This document shows positions 33,937 to 44,024 of a DNA stretch of 64,000 nt, piece by piece (positions within the stretch are counted from its first letter, which is position 1; the number at the start of each line of letters is the position of its first letter). The notes below the pieces were generated by a model that searched no databases, was not told the origin of the DNA, and was given only the letters and a program-made list of their open reading frames with translations. Position numbers and translations under genes: made by a program. This stretch comes from Amphibalanus amphitrite (lineage: Eukaryota; Arthropoda; Thecostraca; Balanomorpha; Balanidae): the NCBI RefSeq assembly GCF_019059575.1, contig NW_024881574.1:864001-928000 (forward strand), read 5' to 3'.

Positions 33937-34798
33937 ACAACTCCTAACATATAGGTCCCAGGTCATCTAAGGTCACGAGCTATAGAGGTCAGACTGAGGT
34001 CATGTTCGGCAACTTTTCGTCGAAAAAGTTGTTAACGAAGAAAAATCACAGAAACTCAGGGTTTTGACTTAGCGACTCAAAAATTGGACCGTAGGAATAA
34101 AAAGTACCTACGGCAAACAACATGGCTATCTCGAAATTTCCAAAATATAAAAATGTCTAGATCTAGGGATTTTCTTATCAGCATCTTGCTGACTGAATAT
34201 GATCCTTTACGTGACTAAAGTCACTTTGCGTAAAAAATTGGCTTCCGTTGTAAGCCGGTAGAATTTGACCTTATTTTACCTACCTGTGACGTCATAGGTC
34301 CAAGAAAAATGGTCAAGGAGGTTTCTGTGGTTGCATATGTATGACATGTCTTCATAAAGACTCGAATATTCACAATTTAACATGCCTTTCCTTACGATTC
34401 AACAAAGTGTTTTCTAATTGGTCGAGGCTGACCCCTGGTGTGACGTCACAGGTCATCATCCACTCAGGTGACTATCTATCCACATGCCAGATCTATCATA
34501 TACATCATATCCAGACTCATTTTGAAAACTTAGATTTCATTTTTATGACCGACTTCTCGTCATTGCAAATTGGACTGATTTGACCTTGTTTGACCTACCT
34601 GTGACGTCACAAGTCAAATACCAAGGTCATCGATATCCTATCTTGTGCATCTCGATGAGCTCTTTCGATTGCCGTTTGAATTTTTCCGATCCGGCTATTG
34701 GTTCCGGAGATATGACGGGGAGGTCCTTTGCCCCCCCCCCCCCCCCCCCACCCCAACAGGACGTGGAACCTGCCAGACCTCAACGGGGCGCGGCTTAA

Positions 34799-35345
34799 CA
34801 CTCGCCCCGTTGGGGGGGGGGGCAAATATGCCCCCTTTGGTCTATCCTGAATAACAAGAAAACGGCGGCGCACAGCGCCACCAAATTTTCAGCACATTCC
34901 TGGGCATTAATTTGACAACTTCACACAAAATTTCAAGTCTTAAGTCACCTTAGGTCAGGAGTTATTGAGGTCAAACTGAGGTAATCTTCGAGCACAAATG
35001 AGCAAAATACATGAAATCTTGAATACCAAATTTTAGCTTAATACCTCCTTTTTTGGCCAACTTATAGCGAAATATAATGTTCAAAATGGAATGCGTCAAA
35101 TGTTTAAACTCAATTGTTAGCAATTCTAGACCACAAAGTGCAAAGCAAAGACCATCATTAGACTCCCGTGACGAGCTGCACCAAGTCAATACACATTCTA
35201 TGCAAAAATATCAAGTTTGAAATTTGACCTGATCTTGACCAGAGCTTCACCAGAACATAACCTAAACTGGCCCCAAAGGCTGCCTGACCCACATAATCGC
35301 ATTTGTCATGTAAAATGGACCATGAGACATGCATCACATGTCTTA
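34799..35345 (-). mobile_element. TTAA-hairpin element J (truncated)
   Basis: It starts directly at the TTAA (34795-34798) that bounds element I. Its end 2 reads CACTCGCCCCGTTGGGGG, a G-run, loop CAAATATG, C-run, then AACGGCGGCGCACAGCGCCACC, as in H and B. AGGTCA hexamers follow. Internal similarity to F and L ends near ATGCATCACATG at about 35340, and no end 1 follows, so the distal part is deleted. Confidence 0.75.
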
Positions 35346-35796
35346 AGGCCACCACAGCTTTTAGCTATTCGTGGCTTGAACTCCCACTGAAGCTTCCAAA
35401 TAGCCTGTCTGGTTGGCTTGAACAAGCCTCTCATATTCACAAGACTAGGGCGCTGTGACAGTTTCCACAAGCCTGGAGCCACTTTGACTGATAACGCTTC
35501 TTGGAATTCGTTTTCTTTGGCTTCAGTGGATCGGATATTTTTATTTATTGCTATTTTTGTAAACTGAAGCAATGTTACTTGCGAATAAGTTGAGCGTAAA
35601 GAAGAATCACTCAGTTATATGATAGAATATCAACCTGACATTTACACGACAATTTCACGCCATGTCAGGCTATGGCCGCCTGAGTGATGGCAAATGAGTA
35701 AAGATGTCGCACAGCGCTTCCTCATTTGCGCTGCTCAGCGTCATTGTGCTTCTGTTTGTCCAGCGCAAATTAAAGCAAGAAAGACATGGGTAACAC
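35346..35796. other. no recognised gene
   Basis: Short stretch between truncated element J and the next TTAA element. Frames on both strands show no motif I recognise. Confidence 0.45.
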
Positions 35797-36044
35797 TTAA
35801 AGGTAGTGTGCCAGCTTTCTTGGACCGTATGGAGTTAATGGCCCAGATAAGGAGAACCGGATTTTTAGAACTTATCCATACCTTCAAAACTCATGGAAAC
35901 GTCTTAAATTCTTCAAATTTTGAGTACCCCAGTGCGAAATTCGCCCCGACGGGTTGTCGGTCGTACCCCAACCACATTTCACACCACTATGAACAATAAA
36001 TGCACACACTGAAATCGCTATTACCGATATGAACTAGCCTACCG

Positions 36045-36983
36045 GGCTACAGGCTGTACCGGCAGGACAGGACGCTGGGACGGAAGAAGGCAGGAGGCGG
36101 TGTTGCAATTTACATCCGCGACGCCCTGCACGCCACCCGTATCGACACACCAGCGCCCTCTGGACCGTCCCACACCGAGTCTATATGGCTCAGCGTCAAG
36201 TTAAACAAGCAGCGAGCTACCACCATAGGCTGCATATATCGACCACCATCTACCAGTTCCACTCAGGTTGAAGCTGACTACCTCCACATCGATGAGCAGC
36301 TACAGACCGTGATTACCGCCCACCCGACTCAGAGGATCGTACTGGCCGGAGACTTAAATTCCGATGCCGTCACGAACCCGGTCGGTCACCGTCGCCTCTC
36401 CGAGCTGGAGCAGCGCTTTGGACTTGGTAATGTTGTACGCCAGGCCACATTCTGTCGCGGTGACGTCCAGTCTATTCTGGACGTGATGCTGCTGTCACGA
36501 GAGTTGTGCGAGGCCAGCGTCCCACCACAGTGCACTGTCGAGAGTTGTCACTTTGTTAGCCACCACCGCCGTGTTGTTACCTGCCTGTTTGTACCGCGTG
36601 CAAAACGTATGCCGGTGTACCGGACAGGGCGCGACTGGAGGTCATTTGACAGGGAGGCATTTCTCACTGATGTCGAACATGTTGACTGGCACGCAACCGT
36701 CCCTAGAGATGTTTCCTGCGATTTACAGTGGGATGCATTTGAGGGGGCCGTGGGCCAGTTGTTGAACAAACATGTTCCAATGCGTAAGTTTAAGGTTCAC
36801 AACCCCGTGCCTCCACCTGTCAGCCAGGATACGCAGGAGCTTATGGCTCAGCGCAGAGAGGCCCTCCTCAATCGTGACACTGACGCATATCAGAGGCTGA
36901 ATGTGTTGACGAAGCGAGCAATTCGTAAGGATAGGAGAGATGACATCGCAGAACGTGTTCGTAATAGCCTCTGGTCTATTTAG
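36045..36983 (+). pseudogene. LINE APE endonuclease domain (truncated)
   Basis: In frame 3 the sequence from 36045 reads GYRLYRQDRTLGRKKAGGGV and later IYIRD, IGCIYRPPS, RIVLAGDLNSDA and SILDVMLLS. These are the ordered motifs of apurinic-endonuclease-like domains of LINEs (RxxGGGVA, YRPP, GDxN, SxxD). The catalytic N-terminal Asn and Glu motifs are missing through truncation. The linker VRNSLWSI ends in TAG at 36981-36983, where the RT continues in another frame. An apparent start at 36309 is internal and not meaningful. Confidence 0.88.
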
Positions 36984-38750
36984 GCAACTGAAGTCAGTTA
37001 TTGCACCTAAGCGCGGTCCCTCAGTATCTCCTGTCAGCTTAACTGCCTCAGAGCTTAACAACTACTTCTGTTCCATAGGCAGGTCTACTCGTGACGCAGT
37101 GGTGACAGAGTTTGAACGTTCTGGTCGCCAGCCGCTGGATGTTAGGCTCCCTCGCATCCATACAGGGGCTCTACACATCATACCAGTCACGCTTGACCAG
37201 CTCCACAGAGTGATCCTTAGTATGCCGGATAGGGACACATGCGTGCCGGGTGACATACCAGTTAGGATTTTAAAGCTGTGTTTTAACCACATCGGCCGCC
37301 ATTTACTACGAATCATCAATACTAGTCTAGTCACAGAGCACGTTCCCGCTAGCTGGAAGCGAGCGGTTGTTATCCCTCTCCATAAGAGAGGAGACCCGTC
37401 ACTGACATCGAACTTTCGACCTATCACCAATGTGCCAACTGTGTGCAAACTCATTGAGAAGTTAGTTCATCATCAGATCAGTACTTACCTTGAACATCAC
37501 TGCCTTTTTAGTCCGGAACAGCATGGTTTTATGTCAGATCATTCCACAACCACAGCTCTTTTATCCATGACTGACCAAATCCTGGACGGCATGGACCAGT
37601 CCCAGGTAACTCTTCTCGCACTAATCGACCTCAGCCGTTGTTTTGATGTCGTAGATCACGATACACTGCTGACTAGCCTAGAACAGCTCCAGATTTCAAC
37701 CGGATGGATCAGGAGTTATCTGTCAGGCCACACACAGCGCGTACGGCTGGGAGACACTTTCTCGGACCCCCTACCCATTGACATCGGCACATTCCAGGGC
37801 TCCTGCCTTGGGCCCCTGTTATTCAACATCGTCAGCAACAACATCAGCTGCTATACATACCATCCACCATCAACGACTTCCACACCTTCTCAGTTCGTTA
37901 TGCTGACGACACCCAGGTGGCCATCACGGGTCCTCGCAGCAGACTACCCGATCTGAAGCTGTCTCTGGAGAGCTTGTTAGACGTGCTGTGTACATGGTTT
38001 TCCCAGCACGGCATGATGGTGAACGCCAGCAAGACGGAGCTGCTCATGTGTGGCGACCGTCGCCAGCTGACTCAGATCGGAGAACCACCTCAGATCGAGT
38101 TTATGGGTCAAACACTTCCTCTGTCAAGCACAGTGAAGAACTTAGGAGTTGTCATGGACTCTGAACTTTCTTGGGAATCACATATCAACACCATCATCAA
38201 CCGCTGTTTCGGCATTCTTATCGGTCTCATGCACATCAGACATATCATTCCACACTCTGTTTTACCTCGCCTTGTCGATTCTCTCGTTTTCTCACACATA
38301 CGTTACTGTGCGCCCGTCTTCGGTAGCGCCAATCGCACGGCCATAGCCAGGCTGCAGAAGGTCTTCAACTTTTCAGCCCGAGTTATTTCCGGGAGACGGA
38401 AATTCGAGCACATTTCTGATGTGCTCCAGGAACTTGCGTGGCTGCCTGCTGCTGATTTTATAGCACATGCCGACCTGTCACTGATCCATAGCATTCTTAC
38501 ATCTGGAAAGCCTCATCTTTTACGCTCTTATCTCTCTTACAACCACGAACACGTATGTCGGGATACTAGACAATCACACCTATTAGCTCTGTCACGTGTA
38601 AGAAACAACCATGGCAAGCGTCGATTTACGTACCGTGCTGCGTCCCTGTACAACCGAACAGCGTTGAACAATGGCTTTGCTGGCCTTAGTAAGTCAGTGT
38701 TCAAGTCCAAGATCAGGAACGTGCTGCGACTGAGTGGTACCGTCGGGTAG
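36983..38750 (+). pseudogene. LINE reverse transcriptase (frameshifted)
   Basis: Frame 1 from about 36983 carries SVIAPKRGPSVSPVSL, ELNNYFCSIG, SWKRAVVIPLHKRGDPS, NFRPITNVPTVCKLIEKL, EQHGFMSDHSTTTALL, LALIDLSRCFDVVDHDTLL and GTFQGSCLGPLLFNIV: the fingers and palm motifs. At about 37850 the frame changes, and frame 3 carries VRYADDTQVAI with the catalytic YADD, then MMVNASKTELLMCG and the thumb and C-terminal part RRFTYRAASLYNR to a stop at 38748-38750. At least one indel therefore separates the catalytic aspartates, and this copy cannot make active enzyme. Confidence 0.9.
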
Positions 38751-38907
38751 GATATTTACCTACTGTCATTGTCATTGTATCGCGCTACTGTGATCTTAGT
38801 TTACTTGTCATCTTCATGTGTTTCGTACTGTTATGACGATGATCGGAGAAAAGCCCTGCCTTATAGTGGATCGATCTGATAATGTTTAATAAATGAATAA
38901 ATAAATA

Positions 38908-39990
38908 TGCTCATCCAATCAAGTTTCGATAAACCCGTTCATCATCATCTCCTGCGGTTTCGAACACGCCTGTTAGGTGGCTTCTGATGCTCGTCGAGGT
39001 CGGAATTTCCAAATACGCGTGGTGCGTCGGGCCGCGCGCTCTGACTTCGGCCAAGAAAAATGCGTCAGCTGATCATTGTCATTTCTGCCACTTGCGTGTG
39101 GTGAAATGGGGTCATAACTTATAAGACGGCTTTTTCATATCAATTATTTTACATAAAATCATATTTCAAACCATAAATAATGTTCGACAGCCAAATAAAA
39201 GAAACAATACCAATACGGGCTTACAGTTTAAGGCTCGACATTGTGTTGTCTACGATTAGACAGCTGATAACTCATTCCCGTACGTCGTATGGTCGTAACA
39301 CTATAATGACCTTTGCTTATTGTCACAAGTGCGCCGCATTCGCGATTGTTGCCCGACGCCTGTTTGCAGGTGAGCCCACTACAGTTGTTATACATATCTA
39401 AAAACCGATAAACTTTTAGGCGAAAAAGGCACTATTCCAGGCCCATTTTTGATTTTTTTGCGATATTAGGTAAAAACAGAAGCTTCTTATCCTAGGAAAA
39501 ATAAAATGGGAAATCTTTCAAAGGTGGCACACTACCTTTAAGTTACTGATTGTATGTATAGTACGCCAAGAAGAGCTCAGTTCGGGTCTTCTTTTCCAGT
39601 AAAAACATGGAGTACGAATGTAGACATTTGGACTTATTTACATAAACTGCCGGCTGCTTACAATTCTATCCACCTTACACATAAAACCAGGCTTGACCAT
39701 TGGGTCCCTAATCACGCCAAAACCACCACACACCGTCAGTTTAGAAGCTCTTGCACGCCCGTTTGGGTGACGTGACGCTGCTTTTAAGCAGACAGAGCGG
39801 AGTGGGGGTATCGATCTCACTGCGATGCCGTCTGGATGACGTACTGCGTCCACTCCCGCGGTGGACTCTCCAAGATATGGGCGTCATCGCTTGGTGTCTG
39901 CCACCACCAGAGAGGACAGCCAGCGCCACCGATATGGGAGCGACAACGGCTCCCAGAGCCACAGATAACGGCTCCCAGAGCTACTGACTT
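38908..39990. other. no recognised gene
   Basis: The right flank of the TTAA element and unassigned DNA to the start of the foldback element. I see no coding signal. Confidence 0.4.
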
Positions 39991-40492
39991 ATTAGCCGTT
40001 TTCACGACGGCTATCTGGTACACTCGGGGGCAGATTGATGTTCCACCACTCCCTACCCATCGGGCTCCCATGGCTCAGCACTGGCTGCTGCCAGTGGCAG
40101 CACTGGCAGCACTGGCACTGGCAGGCAGTGCTGAGCAGTGCTGAGGGCAGGCAACACTGGCAGCAGACAGTGCTGAGCCATGGGATTGCCCGATGGGTAG
40201 GGAGTGGTGGAACATCAATCTGCCCCCGAGTGTACACGTCTGGTGCACGTTTGGTGCAGATTAGGTGCAGATTTGGTCAAATTAGGTTCAGTGTGTCTCT
40301 TAGTAGCTATCAGCTAGGGTTGCACTAATTGCTTATATGCTTGCTTTGTCATATTATCAGAAAGTATCATCGGTTAAAACACTGAAATAAATGCATAAAA
40401 TAAAGATATTTGCTGTAAAAGAGATTAGGTGCAGATTTAGTCAAATTAGGTGCATTCGCCGGATAGCCTGTCGTGAAAACGGCTATTATAAC
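39991..40492. mobile_element. foldback element with TAGCCGTTTTCACGACGGC-like ends
   Basis: The left end TAGCCGTTTTCACGACGGCT is mirrored at the right by GCCTGTCGTGAAAACGGCTA, with TTAT on both outer sides as a possible target duplication. Inside is a second, larger inverted repeat: about 66 bases from GTACACTCGGGGGCAGATTG at about 40018 pair with the segment ending CCCCCGAGTGTAC near 40233. Between the arms lies a CTG/CAG-rich core. Short AGATTAGGTGCAGATTTGGT repeats fill the right part. No protein is encoded. Confidence 0.7.
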
Positions 40493-41016
40493 TCGGTCTT
40501 TGGTGGATGTGATGCAAAGGCAAATGCGATTAAAACAAAATTGTCTGTCCCTTATCCCCTGACAGCGCTGGATTTACGAGTAGACCGGCATGCGTGTTTA
40601 ACCTCTAGAGACACGAGAGCAAGTTTACAGATAAAAAAGACGAAATTTGGAATATAGTCTGCTTAAGTAGTGCGATTGTTAAATTTCCAGTCGTTTTGGC
40701 CATATGCCCCAATGCGCATGCGCAGTGACCTGTATACTATAGTATACATTCGGTTTCAGAACTTATTTTTTTGCACTTGGTTGTTAATATTAAAAGTGAT
40801 AAATATGCTTTTTAAGGGTCGCATGGACAATGTCTAGCAATGTGATGAATGGGCTGATGTGTTCTAAACCTTTTGAGGTGATATCTGCATGGAAAAAAAC
40901 ATATTTGTTGTTGTAAACATACTCAGGAGCATTGGGGGTGACATCTTGATTACCTAACTCGAGGTCACTCTCACTGTCGGACCCAGGAGCAGGATCGACT
41001 CGAGGGATGTACTCGT

Positions 41017-41206
41017 CCAGTAAACATGCCGACGTCGGCCGACGTGGGGGTGACGTCGGCATCTCGGCATCGGCATGCCGACGTCGACCCGACGTCGGTC
41101 CAACCTCGGCACGACGTCGGCTGGATGTCGGATATGCCCGCATGTACCGACGTCCAGCCGAGGTCCAGCCGACGTCGGGCCGACGTCGGACCGATATCGG
41201 CCGCTG
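41017..41206. repeat. GACGTCGG palindromic repeat, copy 1
   Basis: It begins CCAGTAAACATGCCGACGTC and continues with repeated CCGACGTCGG palindromes and variants. The right terminus seen in the copy at 41943 is missing. All six frames are open through much of it because the sequence is a low-complexity GC repeat; the Pro-Thr-Ser frames are not genes. Confidence 0.75.
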
Positions 41207-41267
41207 TTTTGACCGTTGAAATAATATAAAATGCATGTTTCATTTTTCATAAAGAGCTTCTGTATTC

Positions 41268-41745
41268 AAAATATCCTCAGGAAACTCAAATCTTCCTCCA
41301 CGCCGCAACCCCCTGATCCGGACTGGACGGGAAATTTTAACCCATTTGGGATTGCCCGTAAGCCTAGCTCGCCCGTAGCCGGATGCGGAGAGTGCTTGGG
41401 GGCTGCCCGGCCTATCCTTTGGTCAGGCTCAGCACCGGCAACTCACCAGGGCCGGGCCCAGTTCATATAGAAAGGCCAGTCGGCAAGTGTCACTTTGCCA
41501 AAGTGCCACTTATCAAAGGGACACTTTGGGAAACGTTGGTGCAGGTGTGTTTGAGTGGCTATATGAATCCATTGTGGGGTCGCCCTTTCCAATAAGTGTC
41601 ACGTAACAGCAATGGGACCAGGGACTCTGTATGAACTGGACCCAGGGTGCTCGCCAAGAAGACCAATGTCTCCATCCTATCATCCTTCCGGCTCTGAAAT
41701 GGTCTTGTCAGACCGAAAGGGCATAATCCAACAAAACAAACTAAA
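41268..41745 (+). repeat. dispersed SINE or LINE-tail repeat, copy 4, interrupted
   Basis: The left part matches copy 1 up to GCACCGGCAACTCACCAGGG. The right part resumes at CCAGGGTGCTCGCCAAGA and ends with CTATCATCCTTCCGGCTCTG and CCAACAAAACAAA. Between them (about 41455-41645) is an insert with inverted ends GGGCCCAGTTCATA and TATGAACTGGACCC, a small non-autonomous element. Confidence 0.72.
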
Positions 41746-41779
41746 TTCGATCTCTGGCCAAGGCCCTCTAGCCCTCTGG

Positions 41780-41865
41780 ATGCGTGGTTTAGTGGTTAGC
41801 GCACTACCCTCGCGTTCAAATAACACGGGGTTCGAATCCCATCGCCGGCTGATGCTTTTGGCGTG
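41780..41865 (+). repeat. tRNA-derived SINE fragment
   Basis: It contains a polymerase III A-box-like TGGTTTAGTGGTTAGCGC and, 30 bases on, the B box GGTTCGAATCCC. The flanks do not pair to form a tRNA acceptor stem, so it is a tRNA-derived SINE head and not a working tRNA. The following segment (GCCGGCTGATGCTTTTGGCG, TGTTGTCCC) is repeated with a degenerate B box at about 41900-41945, a local tandem duplication. Confidence 0.72.
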
Positions 41866-41866
41866 T

Positions 41867-42188
41867 TGTCCCAGTAAACATGCCGACGTCGGCGACTGGG
41901 GGGCTCGAATCCCGCCGCCGGTTGATATTTTTGGCGCGTTGTCCCAATAAACATGCCGACGTCGGCCCCGTCGGTCCAACGACAAACGATCTCGTCAACC
42001 TCGGCAAACGACCTCGGCCCGACGTCGGCCCGACGTCGGCTCGACGTCGGCTGGACTTCGGCTGGACGTCGGAACATGCGGGCATGTCCGACGTCCAGCC
42101 GATGTCGGGCCGAGGTTGAACCGAAGTTGGGCCGACGTCGGGCCGAGCCTCGGCCCGAGGTCGGGCCGACGTCGGCATGTTTACTGGG
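41867..42188. mobile_element. GACGTCGG foldback element, copies 2 and 3
   Basis: A partial copy starts at 41867 (CCAGTAAACATGCCGACGTC). A fuller copy runs 41943-42188, with CCAATAAACATGCCGACGTC at the left and GACGTCGGCATGTTTACTGG at the right as inverted ends. The body is made of GGCCGACGTCGG-type palindromes in imperfect tandem. It could fold into a very stable cruciform. The class of element is unknown to me. Confidence 0.75.
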
Positions 42189-44020
42189 CGTCTTCTGAAT
42201 CAGAGACATCTAGGTCGGATCCGGAATCAGGTGCTTCGAGCATGGCCTTGATACTGGCAGACGACAGGCCACCTATAAAACAGCACAGTTTATCAAACTT
42301 CGCTCTATAATCCGACCTAACTTTTCAGTGATGGCATGCAGACTGTGACGCTACGATCCCTTTTGGTAGTTTGACCATTTATTCTCCATTCAGTAACAGT
42401 ATTTTACCATCAAATACCAGTAAAACGCCGTTAGGGCGATGAACGAGAGAGCGCAAAGGTGAGTCGTTTACGTGCCTGAGTGTGAAATGGTACCCCGACT
42501 GACTTGTGTGCAACACCATACTAACCGGTCCCTAACGTTGTGCCATGCTTTAGCGCAATAATTATTGAAATGTGTCCGTGAGAACCACAGGTATGTTTAC
42601 GCTTCACGTCCTGAATGTATACTTGAGTGCACATGTCCTGTTGTAATGTAAGCCTAAGTGTATACTATAGTACACAAATCAAGAAACGAGCGAATCCTGA
42701 TGGATACCATAGTATACACATTCAATAAGTAGGATTTAATTTTGCGGTTTAGGTAGGACAATTATCTTAATATGTGTCTTACAGTCACGATACAATAAAG
42801 TTTTTTTTTTTTTCAAGAGAGTGGAATATAAGATATAGGGCACTTGCATCATCGGGTGGCATGAAAGAAAAAATCTGAAGTCCGGATGTATACTATAGTA
42901 TACAATCAAAGTCTGAAGTCCGGATGTATACTATAGTATACAATCAAGTACGATAACACATTTCGTCAAAATTACGAACGCTAAAGCAAAAATAACTATT
43001 CACATATTTGCACAGCACCTTTCTCATAACTAGCAACATGTCAAAAATGATGATAACATGGCATGATAATAAGAAAAAAGAAAACATGTCGGAGCCTCAC
43101 CTGAACGCGTCCGTCGCCCCGACGTAGCGAAATCGAAAAGGCCCCTGGCGGCAAATTTTGCAACCAAAGGTTTGTTTTTGGCACCAGATGGCAGGCATTG
43201 GATCAGTCTGAGGTATGACCATAGCTATTGCGATCTCGGAGTACATCGGAGCGATATAGACGGCGATATAGATATAGATATAGACGATATAGATATATAT
43301 ATAGCCATGTATACTATAGTGCACCCGGGGTCTCTAGAGGATAAACAGCGCTATAAGTACACTTTTACTTTGGGTAACATTTTTATGGACCTGTTTGCAG
43401 CAGAAAAATTCTCGCTGTCCTATTTTTCAGATAGCTAAGTGAATAAAGATGGGTTGTTGCGGGCAGTCCCATAAAGTTATGGATTACAGTCACGGCATAT
43501 GACGTTAGATTACGGGTACTGCCTTTGCAAACACAAATTAAACAGCTAACTTTGGTCCTTTCAAAATTTGAAAGAGTAGTAGGGGAATAAAATCTCAGTG
43601 CAGGTGTCCCAATGTCGAAGGAGGCTTTCCGCGAGCAACTTTGGTTACGAACGGTTGCGTACGAAGCAAAAGGACGCTGAATATGTCTAACTGTCAACGC
43701 ACATTTGTGCTCTAATGAGGAAACTTTGTTCATCACGCATATTTTTCTTCTGGAAAGTCGCGGCTTACATCGACGTCAAACTTTCAGTGCTTTCTGCTGC
43801 ATCGATCGGCACCTTGTGTGCTTGATAAAAAATCGGTAGTTGTCATTGGTTTGCCGGTACTGACGTTGGAGCGACACCATTTCGGTCGATTTTGCTGGAA
43901 AAGGATCTGCTAAGAATAGCTCCACATAGAAACCACTAACTGACAACAGCATCCCAACTATATGTATAGCATGTAGCATTTGAACCGGCACTCTTGAGTG
44001 CTGGCCTGAATGACATGCTC
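42189..44020. other. non-coding stretch with recurring palindrome GTATACTATAGTATAC
   Basis: No gene is recognised. The 16-bp perfect palindrome GTATACTATAGTATAC is present near 42888 and 42926 (within a 38-bp tandem duplication containing CTGAAGTCCGGATGTATACT) and also at about 40733. Near-copies lie at about 42660, 42706 and 43309. A short GATATA-rich microsatellite lies at about 43262-43304. Confidence 0.6.
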
Positions 44021-44024
44021 TTAA

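Larger units (their letters stand above)
32316..34794 (-). mobile_element. TTAA-hairpin element I, split by a LINE
   Basis: TTAA flanks lie at 32312-32315 and 34795-34798. End 2 (left) is CCTGCGACCCGTGGGG with loop CAAAGG and GTGTTTTTTCG. End 1 (right) on the opposite strand is GCCGCGCCCCGTTGAGG, then GGTCTGG and a second motif CCTGTTGGGG, a long G-run, loop CAAAGGA and ATATCTCCGGAACCAATAGC. The ends match each other only partly. Its end-1 segment AATTCAAACGGCAATCGAAA places it with F, K and L. A 5'-truncated LINE (32558-33936) is inserted with a 7-bp duplication ACAACTC; without it the element would be about 1.1 kb. Confidence 0.85.
36045..38907 (+). mobile_element. non-LTR retrotransposon (LINE), 5' truncated and frameshifted
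   Basis: Coding similarity starts inside an APE-type endonuclease and runs through reverse transcriptase to a stop at 38750. A 3' tail of AATAAATGAATAAATAAATA follows near 38890-38907. The reading frame changes at about 36980 and again at about 37850. It is nested in the TTAA element at 35801-39537. Family motifs are of the CR1/L2/Jockey side and clearly different in sequence from the LINE at 32558. Confidence 0.9.
35801..39537. mobile_element. TTAA-target element with AGGTAGTGTGCCA ends, split by a LINE
   Basis: TTAA flanks lie at 35797-35800 and 39538-39541. The 13-bp ends AGGTAGTGTGCCA and TGGCACACTACCT are perfect inverted repeats. Outside them, GTAACAC and GTTAC extend the symmetry slightly. 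The element has no transposase. Most of its length is a LINE copy (about 36045-38907). The remaining shell is about 0.8 kb, a plausible MITE size. Its ends do not carry G-run hairpins, so it is a family separate from A-L. Confidence 0.75.

Noticed and set aside
41780..41865. Functional tRNA gene
   Set aside because: B box and A box are visible but the ends do not pair, and a duplicated degenerate B box follows.
40790..42209. Overlapping frames in the GACGTCGG region
   Set aside because: Frames are open in several phases on both strands because the sequence is a low-complexity palindromic repeat.
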